A stretch of 5,212 bases of DNA from Acidobacteriota bacterium (lineage in GTDB: Bacteria; Acidobacteriota; Vicinamibacteria; Vicinamibacterales; UBA8438): contig SXOW01000318.1 of NCBI GenBank assembly GCA_005778315.1, positions 1-5,212 on the forward strand, written 5' to 3'. Shown in pieces: positions 1 to 5,212 of the stretch (positions are counted from its first letter, which is position 1; every line of letters begins with the position of its first letter). A program made the position numbers and the translations under genes. The notes under the pieces are model-generated. The model worked only from the letters and a program-made list of their open reading frames with translations, ran no database searches and had not been told where the DNA came from.

Positions 1-3000
1 CAGCCGTCTCCTATGAGCACGAAGTCGCGACGCCACCCCTCGGGCGGCGGCTCGGGCGCCATGAACTCGAACCGCATCTCGTCGCCGGCGTTCATGATCA
101 CGTACCGGTCGTCGGTGTCGACCAGCAGTTCGCGCACGTCGCCGAACCGTGTGTGATACCCCTCCAGATCGCGCCACCGCGGTCGAATGTTGGCGAGGTC
201 ATATCGGGGGATTTCCAGTCCGCGCGGACCAATGAGGTCCGTCCGTGAGTAGCCGCGATAGCTCAGCGTGGCGGTCGTCGGCGCCAACCGGTGGGTCTCC
301 AGCGGCGGCTTGGTCAGTCGCGGTGCGTGGCCCACCCAGTCCCAATACACCTCGAGGTTGGTGCGCAGGCGCAACCGCTGCGGTACGTGTCCCCCTGGGA
401 GTGGCGGCACCGCCACCACCATGGTCTTCTGTTTCCCGGCCGGAAAACCCAGATCCGGATGCAGGACCACCCACGGCCCCCGCTCGTTGAGACCCTCCAG
501 CGCCACGCCGCGCGGCGCGGCGTGCTGTCCCTGTCCCAACGCCACGTTGATACTGCTGTCGGTCGGATACACCCACCCGTGCGCGAGCAGCCAGATGCCG
601 TCCCCGTCCGATTCGCCCGTGGACCCGTCCTGCAGATCGAGCTCGATGTCCAGATAGTGGTCACGGGTGACGCCCTGGTGACTCCCCCGTTCAAACGTCG
701 AGACGTAGTCCCGGTCGCGGGTCTGGACAAGCGCGCTGACGTCGGCGCCCAGATCGTCCCATGCGCGCCGCACCGGCCGAGACGGACCGGTCACATGCGC
801 CTGCAACGTCGGTGATTCGCGGGCAAACCGCTCGTCGACGTAGACCTCCGTGGCGGGCGGGTGATCGACCACGAGCAGAGACACATGGTCAAAGAAGTGG
901 GTCTCCCAGAGTTCCGCCGTCACGCGGAGGTCATACACGCCATCGCGCGGCGCCAGCTGATCGCCTCGGACCAGCACCCAATCTTCGGTCTGGGCGATAT
1001 CAGCCGTGTCCAGCGCGTTGATGCGGAGACCGAGCGGCGAACGCCAGAGAAAGTCGGTCACAAAGTGCATGGCGTGACCGTCGTAGGCGAAGAGCCACGG
1101 ACAGGACCCCTTGAGCCGCTGCTCCGCCACAATCACCTGGCCGGCCGCGAACGAGAAATCGGCCTGCATGACCCCGTTGGGCCAGTAGATCCGGGTGACA
1201 TCGGCCTGGGGCTGGACGCCCAATCCGACGTGCACCGGGGCGCCGGTCAATACCTGCCGCTGGACGAGCAACCCGGCCCGCACCTCGATTTCGCCACCGA
1301 CCCCGAAGGCGTTGATCCGCTGGTCGCCGGCGGCGATGTGCGCCCGAGGTCGGATCTCCTGCCACCGGTAGCCGGCCGTCCCACCGCCGAGCAGACGGAC
1401 CGGCACGCCGTCGTCGAGACCGACCAGATCCAGCTGGCCGTCGGCATTGAGATCGGCCAGGTCGAACACCTCGGCCGGCACGGCCAGATCGAGCGGCGTG
1501 AGCCGCGACCGTTCGTCGCCGAGCCACACCGCGGTCCCCACAACGCCGGACACGACCACATCAAGCGCACCGTTGTTGTCGAGGTCGGCGGCCCAGATAC
1601 GGACTGACCCTACCGCGGCCCCGGGCGCCGACGGCGCGGCCGTCGCCAACGTCTCGGTGGTCCACCCGTCCGCCCCCCAGCCGTGCCGCCGAATTTGACC
1701 GCTGATATCGAGCGTGACGGGATCCAGCCAGCCATCGGCGTCAAGATCGGCCATCGTCAGAGCGAGCGCATCGGTCGCGGGACTCGGGGCGGGCCAGGGT
1801 TCGAACAGGCCGGCCTGGAGGTTCTCCACCGCATGGACCACACCGGCGGCATCAAGCAGCACTCCGTCCGGGTCACCGTCGCGGTCCAGGTCCCCCCACA
1901 CGAATCCACGCAGCCCCTCGACAGGCGGGAACGGTTGCTCGGGGCGCCATGTGCCATCCGCGTTGTTCCGCAAGACCCACGGTGGCCCGGATACGGTGCC
2001 CAACACCAGATCCAGGTCGCCGTCCATTTCGGTGTCCGCGGCCCAGACGCCGTAGCTCGGCACATTTTTCCCAGGGCTCCCAGGGCCCCCGGGACCGTCG
2101 ACCGGCGCCACCGGGGTCGACGCCTCGAAGTGCCCGTCCTCACCTTGGACGAACAGTCGCACACCACCGGCGCCGGCCAAGGCCAGGTCCATCCGGTAGT
2201 CGCCATTCCAGTCCAGCGCCAAGACCCCGTCGGCGGTAGGAGCCACTGCGTCCGGACCGGAGGGGAAGACGGGGTCGGTTCCGCGCGGAGACCGATCCAG
2301 ACGCCGAACACTGGCGACGTCGCCGAACAGCAGGGTCGGCGCGTCCCCCTCACTCGGCGGCAGGATAGTCACCTGTCCGCCTTGACCGCTGCCTGCGAGA
2401 CGAGCGCTCTCCCCAACCGGCTCGCTCAGATACGCCAAGGTCTCGTCGGGGGGCGCCGCCATGGCCATCACCGGCGGCAGGGTGAGAAAGTGTCGCAGGG
2501 GCTCCGCGACCAATTCCGCGCTCACGCTGACGGCCGCCTGATCCTTCCGGAACTCGGGTGACCGGACCAGCACGTTGCGCAAGAGGCGAGCCAGTGTCGC
2601 AGCGCGTGAAAAGTCGCCGGCCGCCGCCGCCGCCGCCGCCGCCGTCAATTGGGTCACGGCCACCGTCGGCCACGCCCCGCTCAGTGTCTGCAGCCGCCCG
2701 AGGCTGGCAGCCACCCCGACGTCGTCCGACCGCTGTGCGGACAGTCTGAGATGCTCGACCAGAACCGCAAGGTTGTCCGGCACGTCGCTCAGCAACGACG
2801 CGAGCAACTGCTGGGCTTCGCGCACCCTGACCTCAGGATCCGCGCCGTCGACCCCATCGTCCCCCTCCAGCTGTTGCGCCAGCGCGAATCTCGCCATGAC
2901 GTGCGTGGGCTCGAGTGCCAGGGTTTCGCGGAACAGCGTCTGGGCCTCAGCGAACCGGCTGCCAAAGCTGGCCAGTTGGCCTTGCAGGAACGCCAGCTCG

Positions 3001-3323
3001 CTGCTCTCGGGCGCCAACGCGCGAGCCGCCTCAAGTTCCACCGCGGCCGCCTCGTCATTGCCGGACCCCACCTGCGCGACGGCCAGGTTGGCCCGAATCG
3101 CTGGCTCATCGGGCGACAGCGCCGCAGCCCGCTCGAACGAGATTTCGGCATCCTCCAGCAGACCCACATCCAGCGCCGCAAGTCCTTGATAGAACGCGCG
3201 AACCGTGTCCTCGTATTCGGGCGACACCGGCGCTGGCTGGTCCGCCGGCCGCGCACAGGCGCTGACTCCAACCACGCAGACCAGCGCGGCCAGACCACAC
3301 CACAGGAGACGGCGGTCGATCAT
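1..3323 (-). CDS. TPR / FG-GAP propeller / UnbV-domain lipoprotein (3'-truncated by window edge)
   Basis: Predicted surface or outer-membrane lipoprotein, CRTAC-like in architecture; biochemical function unknown. The frame runs 1107 codons from ATG 3323-3321 to the left edge without a stop (all in-frame codons read by hand). Domains: lipoprotein signal peptide 1-23 with lipobox VSAC and Cys23; TPRs about 38-180; helical linker to about 330 with an Ala8 run at 228-235; six FG-GAP/VCBS metal-loop motifs starting at residues 371, 430, 478, 526, 580 and 624; ASPIC/UnbV-like module about 665-722; then SCPWLFAYDG (740-749) and a long region of unnamed fold to the edge. Ala at +2 after the lipid Cys does not signal inner-membrane retention. 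It has no CXXCH, so it is not itself a cytochrome. The start is supported by AGGAG seven bases upstream and by the signal peptide directly after it. The last visible residues (RRDFVLIGDG) resemble the end region of related proteins as I remember them, so perhaps about 100 residues are missing. Confidence 0.5.
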   Translation of the reverse strand, partial: MIDRRLLWCGLAALVCVVGVSACARPADQPAPVSPEYEDTVRAFYQGLAALDVGLLEDAEISFERAAALSPDEPAIRANLAVAQVGSGNDEAAAVELEAARALAPESSELAFLQGQLASFGSRFAEAQTLFRETLALEPTHVMARFALAQQLEGDDGVDGADPEVRVREAQQLLASLLSDVPDNLAVLVEHLRLSAQRSDDVGVAASLGRLQTLSGAWPTVAVTQLTAAAAAAAAGDFSRAATLARLLRNVLVRSPEFRKDQAAVSVSAELVAEPLRHFLTLPPVMAMAAPPDETLAYLSEPVGESARLAGSGQGGQVTILPPSEGDAPTLLFGDVASVRRLDRSPRGTDPVFPSGPDAVAPTADGVLALDWNGDYRMDLALAGAGGVRLFVQGEDGHFEASTPVAPVDGPGGPGSPGKNVPSYGVWAADTEMDGDLDLVLGTVSGPPWVLRNNADGTWRPEQPFPPVEGLRGFVWGDLDRDGDPDGVLLDAAGVVHAVENLQAGLFEPWPAPSPATDALALTMADLDADGWLDPVTLDISGQIRRHGWGADGWTTETLATAAPSAPGAAVGSVRIWAADLDNNGALDVVVSGVVGTAVWLGDERSRLTPLDLAVPAEVFDLADLNADGQLDLVGLDDGVPVRLLGGGTAGYRWQEIRPRAHIAAGDQRINAFGVGGEIEVRAGLLVQRQVLTGAPVHVGLGVQPQADVTRIYWPNGVMQADFSFAAGQVIVAEQRLKGSCPWLFAYDGHAMHFVTDFLWRSPLGLRINALDTADIAQTEDWVLVRGDQLAPRDGVYDLRVTAELWETHFFDHVSLLVVDHPPATEVYVDERFARESPTLQAHVTGPSRPVRRAWDDLGADVSALVQTRDRDYVSTFERGSHQGVTRDHYLDIELDLQDGSTGESDGDGIWLLAHGWVYPTDSSINVALGQGQHAAPRGVALEGLNERGPWVVLHPDLGFPAGKQKTMVVAVPPLPGGHVPQRLRLRTNLEVYWDWVGHAPRLTKPPLETHRLAPTTATLSYRGYSRTDLIGPRGLEIPRYDLANIRPRWRDLEGYHTRFGDVRELLVDTDDRYVIMNAGDEMRFEFMAPEPPPEGWRRDFVLIGDG
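3..1112 (-). other. Long C-terminal region of unnamed fold after the UnbV module
   Basis: Residues about 738-1107. It opens with GSCPWLFAYDGHAMHFVTDF and continues with WRSPLGLRIN, QTEDWVLVRGDQL, a beta-rich ELWETHFFDHVSLLVVDHP stretch, and aromatic-rich parts such as YWDWVGHAP. Cys741 is the only Cys besides those in the signal peptide and lipobox. I can name no Pfam-type domain for it. The density of Trp, His and Asp motifs argues for a real folded and conserved domain rather than a linker. The region is truncated by the window edge. Confidence 0.5.
1158..1331 (-). other. ASPIC/UnbV-like module
   Basis: Residues about 665-722. The core NAFGVGGEIEVRAG, then Q-V-L-T-G-APVHVGLG, then ADVTRIYWPNGVMQ follows the known ASPIC/UnbV pattern (N-x-x-G-x-G-x-x-x-x-x-x-G, later H-x-G-L-G, ending I-x-W-P-x-G). 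In CRTAC proteins this module follows FG-GAP repeats, exactly as here. Its biochemical role is not established. Confidence 0.5.
1389..2336 (-). other. FG-GAP/VCBS beta-propeller region with six acidic metal-loop motifs
   Basis: Residues about 330-645. Six loops match DxDxDGxxD to varying degree: DWNGDYRMD (371), DTEMDGDLD (430), DLDRDGDPD (478), DLDADGWLD (526), DLDNNGALD (580) and DLNADGQLD (624). They are spaced 44-59 residues apart, as expected for one loop per blade. Such loops bind Ca2+ in integrin-alpha-like propellers. The third, fourth and sixth are ideal. The first lacks the central Gly, the second has Glu at position 3 and the fifth has Asn at position 5. Each is usually followed by hydrophobic strand residues (LVLG, VVVSG). 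Confidence 0.5.
2067..2102 (-). other. Gly/Pro-rich loop in the propeller
   Basis: The residues DGPGGPGSPGKN lie between the first and second metal-loop motifs. The underlying DNA (CCCAGGGCTCCCAGGGC on the + strand) contains a near-perfect tandem CCCAGGG duplication, which suggests local slippage. The loop is probably an exposed flexible turn. Confidence 0.5.
2621..2644 (-). repeat. Trinucleotide tract (CCG)8, encoding poly-Ala
   Basis: Eight perfect CCG units on the + strand. Read on the minus strand in the lipoprotein frame they give GCG codons, and with the adjacent GCC they make Ala228-Ala235 (TAAAAAAAAGDF). Copy-number change would add or remove whole residues without shifting the frame. 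It lies in the helical linker between the TPR and propeller regions. Confidence 0.5.
2784..3212 (-). other. TPR array of the lipoprotein (three clear units, a fourth degenerate)
   Basis: Residues about 38-180. Three repeats of exactly 34 residues end in LSP (Pro71), LAP (Pro105) and LEP (Pro139), each with the helix-A/helix-B pattern of TPRs, for example AFYQGLAALDVGLLEDAE. A fourth unit after residue 140 carries an acidic Gly-rich insert (EGDDGVDGADPE). The repeats lie directly after the membrane tether and would form a docking surface near the membrane. Confidence 0.5.
3255..3323 (-). other. Lipoprotein signal peptide with lipobox VSAC
   Basis: The N-terminus MIDRRLL gives a positive n-region (Arg4, Arg5). 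A hydrophobic stretch follows (LLWCGLAALVCVVG, residues 6-19), then the lipobox V20-S21-A22-C23. Cleavage before Cys23 by signal peptidase II and lipidation are expected. The next residues, ARPADQPAPVSP, form a Pro-rich tether before the first TPR helix. Confidence 0.5.
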
Positions 3324-5212
3324 GGGGTCGCTCCTGCCTGGAGGCCACCGGTCGCGTCACCGTGCTCGTGCACCGCCTGCCGCTCGTTGTTGTCTGCTGG
3401 CGAGGCGCGCCGGAAGTCGCCAGTGATGACCTGCGCCGATTCGTCCGCCTTGAACCGTTCGTAGAGCGCGCGTTCTCGGGCCGCATCGTCCGCCCGTCCG
3501 GCGCCCTGATGGCTGAGCATCAAGTTGTAGTGGGCCTGCAGGTCCTCGGGGTCAATCCGCAGCACCGCTTCGGACGTCCGGACCGCGTCATCGAAACGCC
3601 GCTGACGGAACTGGATCCCGCCGATTTCGTTGAGCACGACGCGGTCTCGTGGATACTGCTGTCGGACGGCCTCCAGATGCGCCATCGCGTCCTCATACTG
3701 GCCGAGCGTGCGTAGCGAGGTTCCCAGGAAAAAGCGGGCGCGGGCCAGACTTGGTGACAACGCCAGCGCCTGCTCGAGCAACGGAATCGCGGCCTCGACG
3801 TCGCCCTCTTGAATCTTCGTACGCGCCACATTGACGGGCCCGTCAACGTAGTCGGGATCGATCGCCATCACGCGACGGAACGCGGCCTCCGCCCCTCGCA
3901 CATCGCCCTGCAACAACAGACCGATGCCGTAGTCGTTCCACCGTTCGCGTGTCCGTGGATCAGGCCTGGTTGTCACGTCCGGCAACACCGCCCCGGCATC
4001 GATCACGTCCAGTGTCGCCTCCGACTCGGCCATGACCGTCGTCGGAATATCCGGTATCGCCTTGAGGCCGCCGGAGACATCGGACGTGTCGCCAGTGAAC
4101 GTCCACTCGCCATCGTCGTAGGCCGCACTCACGGCCGGGTCTGTGGCCGAGTCGGCCCGCTCGCCCGCGAACGCCCACTGGGTGTACCACCAGGCGAACT
4201 TCCGGTAGTTCAGCTTCGCGCGTAGCGTGATGCGGTCTCCCGCGTCCTCCGGCACGCGGAGACGATAGTGCACGGTATCCGCCGCGCCGGGCGGAATGAG
4301 CCGCACGTAGGCCACCGACCGCGTCATCCAGGCGTTGCGTTTGTTGATGGGGTTGCCGTGTCCGTCAAGCTGCAGGCTGCGGTACCGATGGGCACCGGGA
4401 TCCACCGGACCACGTCCGTCATCAGCGGCGGCGCCGCTATGGAGCAACACGCGTCCGGTGTTGTCGACGGCTTCGAATTCGACCCACACGTCGAACGCAT
4501 CCACGGTGCCGCCGGGGAAGAAATGGCCTACCTTCCGTGTCCGCACGACCACTTCCACGCGCACCGAGTCCCCTCGCCGCACCGCCACCGCGGTCACGTC
4601 AAGGGGCCCAACCACTTCCGCGGGCGGTCCGGTGATGACCGCGCTGGCCCCAAACCGGCCCGACTCTTCGCCGACGCCGAACGTGCTCGACAGCCGCGGC
4701 TCCGCCGTACGCGCCGCGGGTGGCGTCGAAGACGGTCGCTCGTCGACACGCGCAATGCCAAACACGTCGATCGAGACCGCGTCGGCACGCAGAAAGTCCT
4801 GCACCGCCGCGAGCTGCACCGGGTCGCCATTGACGTGGGGCAGGGCGGTGTTGGCTCCGGGGAATCGATGGGACCGCACGAAGCCATCCTCCGCCGACGG
4901 GTCGTCAGAGGCGACCAGCGGCATGTGACACCCCCCGCACGTCTGTGGGCGGTCGGGGTAGTAGAACGACCTCGCCCCCTGGCCCGAGACGCCAGACCCC
5001 TGCCAATTGTCGTAGTCGTTGAACCCCCGAATCCACCGATAGCGGTTCACGGGCACGTCCAGGTGCACCTTGTGGCAGGCTGAACAGAACTCCGCTCCCT
5101 GTTCCTGGTGAAAGGGCTTCATGAACGTGCGACGGTGCGGCTCGGGGGCCAGCCGGGTGATCAGGTCGTGCGCCCCGCGCAGTACCGGGTTGTCACTCGC
5201 GGCCAGGTCATG
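3320..5212 (-). CDS. Multiheme c-type cytochrome with C-terminal TPR repeats (5'-truncated by window edge)
   Basis: Predicted exported heme protein for electron transfer in the periplasm or at the cell surface; its redox partner is unknown. The frame is open from the right edge to the TGA at 3322-3320, giving 630 residues. The Met at 5122 is internal: 30 codons upstream of it, ending HRRTF before MKPFHQ, stay in frame without a stop, so the true start, signal peptide and probably more CXXCH motifs lie outside. Numbering from that Met: CSACH at 13-17 and CGGCH at 62-66 are heme-c attachment sites; SHRFPGANTALPH (84-96) offers possible His ligands; residues about 180-320 are beta-rich with GHFFPGG (199-205) and NKRNAW (260-265); about five TPRs span 391-559; the tail contains DNNERQAVHEH. 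This order matches, from memory, a cytochrome/TPR family common in Acidobacteriota. It overlaps the downstream lipoprotein gene by four bases. Cytochrome and TPR content is secure; the exact role is not. Confidence 0.5.
   Translation of the reverse strand, partial: HDLAASDNPVLRGAHDLITRLAPEPHRRTFMKPFHQEQGAEFCSACHKVHLDVPVNRYRWIRGFNDYDNWQGSGVSGQGARSFYYPDRPQTCGGCHMPLVASDDPSAEDGFVRSHRFPGANTALPHVNGDPVQLAAVQDFLRADAVSIDVFGIARVDERPSSTPPAARTAEPRLSSTFGVGEESGRFGASAVITGPPAEVVGPLDVTAVAVRRGDSVRVEVVVRTRKVGHFFPGGTVDAFDVWVEFEAVDNTGRVLLHSGAAADDGRGPVDPGAHRYRSLQLDGHGNPINKRNAWMTRSVAYVRLIPPGAADTVHYRLRVPEDAGDRITLRAKLNYRKFAWWYTQWAFAGERADSATDPAVSAAYDDGEWTFTGDTSDVSGGLKAIPDIPTTVMAESEATLDVIDAGAVLPDVTTRPDPRTRERWNDYGIGLLLQGDVRGAEAAFRRVMAIDPDYVDGPVNVARTKIQEGDVEAAIPLLEQALALSPSLARARFFLGTSLRTLGQYEDAMAHLEAVRQQYPRDRVVLNEIGGIQFRQRRFDDAVRTSEAVLRIDPEDLQAHYNLMLSHQGAGRADDAARERALYERFKADESAQVITGDFRRASPADNNERQAVHEHGDATGGLQAGATP
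3331..3335 (-). promoter_or_regulatory. Shine-Dalgarno AGGAG for the lipoprotein gene, inside the end of the cytochrome gene
   Basis: On the minus strand GGCAGGAGCGACCCCATGA places AGGAG seven bases before the ATG at 3323-3321. The site lies in the codons for the final QAGATP of the upstream gene. It decides the start of the downstream gene and, with the ATGA stop/start overlap, points to translational coupling. Confidence 0.5.
3446..3952 (-). other. TPR array of the cytochrome (about five units)
   Basis: Residues about 391-559 (from the Met at 5122) form 34-residue helical repeats. The phase is marked by closing IDP, LSP, QYP and IDP turns near residues 422, 456, 490 and 524. Consensus small and aromatic positions are visible, for example YGIGLLLQGDVRGAEAAF and FFLGTSLRTLGQYEDA. 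TPRs are protein-protein interaction scaffolds, so this end of the cytochrome probably docks a partner. The downstream lipoprotein, which has its own TPRs, is the obvious candidate, though this is only inferred. Confidence 0.5.
4925..4939 (-). other. Heme c attachment motif CGGCH
   Basis: Second CXXCH site (Cys62, Cys65, His66 from the Met at 5122), 49 residues after the first and followed by MPLVASDD. These four Cys are the only ones noticed in the in-window part of the protein, which supports a heme role rather than disulfides. Two hemes is a minimum count, because the 5' part of the gene is missing. Confidence 0.5.
5072..5086 (-). other. Heme c attachment motif CSACH
   Basis: CXXCH pentapeptide (Cys13, Cys16, His17 from the Met at 5122). 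In c-type cytochromes the two Cys form thioethers to heme and the His is the proximal iron ligand. It sits in the context GAEFCSACHKVHLD, with another His three residues on (His20). Haem ligation by system I or II requires export, so the missing N-terminus should carry a signal sequence. Confidence 0.5.

Noticed and set aside
861..1607. Plus-strand open frame of 248 codons
   Set aside because: It is antisense to the UnbV module and the following region, with no start context or domain. The minus frame matches the ASPIC/UnbV pattern.
2067..2102. G/C-rich repeat-like stretch considered as a hairpin terminator
   Set aside because: It lies in the middle of an open coding frame and has no T-run following a stem. 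It is better read as a Gly/Pro-rich loop.
1683..2561. Plus-strand open frame of 292 codons
   Set aside because: It is antisense to the lipoprotein gene, inside the propeller region. Its translation is Arg/Pro/Gly/His-rich, low in complexity and without domain features, which is typical of shadow frames in G+C-rich DNA.
2789..3298. Minus-strand frame of 169 codons in another phase inside the lipoprotein gene
   Set aside because: It is Trp/Arg/Ser-rich out-of-frame translation of the TPR segment, overlapping a frame with clear 34-residue repeats.
3320..3323. Possible programmed frameshift fusing the two genes at the ATGA overlap
   Set aside because: There is no slippery heptamer, and the downstream frame has its own SD and a signal peptide starting exactly at the ATG, so independent initiation explains it.
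2649..3464. Plus-strand open frame of 271 codons spanning the junction of the two genes
   Set aside because: It covers the lipoprotein N-terminus, the RBS and the end of the cytochrome antisense. The minus-strand signals (SD, lipobox, TPR periodicity) explain the region better.
4268..5083. Plus-strand open frame of 271 codons opposite the cytochrome gene
   Set aside because: The minus frame carries CXXCH motifs and domain-like sequence across the same bases. The plus translation is His/Arg-rich without recognisable features.

Overview
The window is entirely protein-coding on the minus strand. It holds two large, overlapping, co-directional genes, and both run off an edge. Base composition is strongly G+C-rich (roughly two thirds by eye). 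There is no intergenic space, RNA gene, CRISPR array, insertion sequence or terminator, and no gene-free stretch over 300 bases. No marker gene fixes the taxon. G+C richness plus a multiheme cytochrome/TPR protein next to an FG-GAP/UnbV lipoprotein fits a soil- or sediment-type Acidobacteriota (Vicinamibacteria-like) or a similar Gram-negative lineage. That is a low-confidence inference from family memory, not a proof.

Right part (5212 down to 3320): the C-terminal 630 residues of a c-type multiheme cytochrome whose 5' end lies beyond the right edge. In order it carries two visible heme-c motifs (CSACH, CGGCH), a beta-rich middle region with conserved-looking GHFFPGG and NKRNAW stretches, about five TPR units, and a charged tail. 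The Met at 5122 is internal: the same frame stays open for 30 more codons to the window end.

Left part (3323 down to 1): one uninterrupted reading frame of 1107 codons with no stop before the left edge. It encodes a predicted outer-membrane lipoprotein: signal peptide with lipobox VSAC, TPR units of 34 residues, a helical linker with an Ala8 run, six DxDxDG-type FG-GAP/VCBS motifs (beta-propeller), an ASPIC/UnbV-like module, and a further region of about 370 residues with no domain name I know.

The genes overlap by the ATGA arrangement (stop TGA 3322-3320, start ATG 3323-3321). A good Shine-Dalgarno for the second gene lies inside the end of the first, so they are very probably one operon with coupled translation. 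The working picture is an envelope pair: an exported heme protein with a TPR platform, and a surface-anchored lipoprotein with TPRs, a propeller and a UnbV module, perhaps docking on each other. Substrate and electron partners cannot be read from the sequence.
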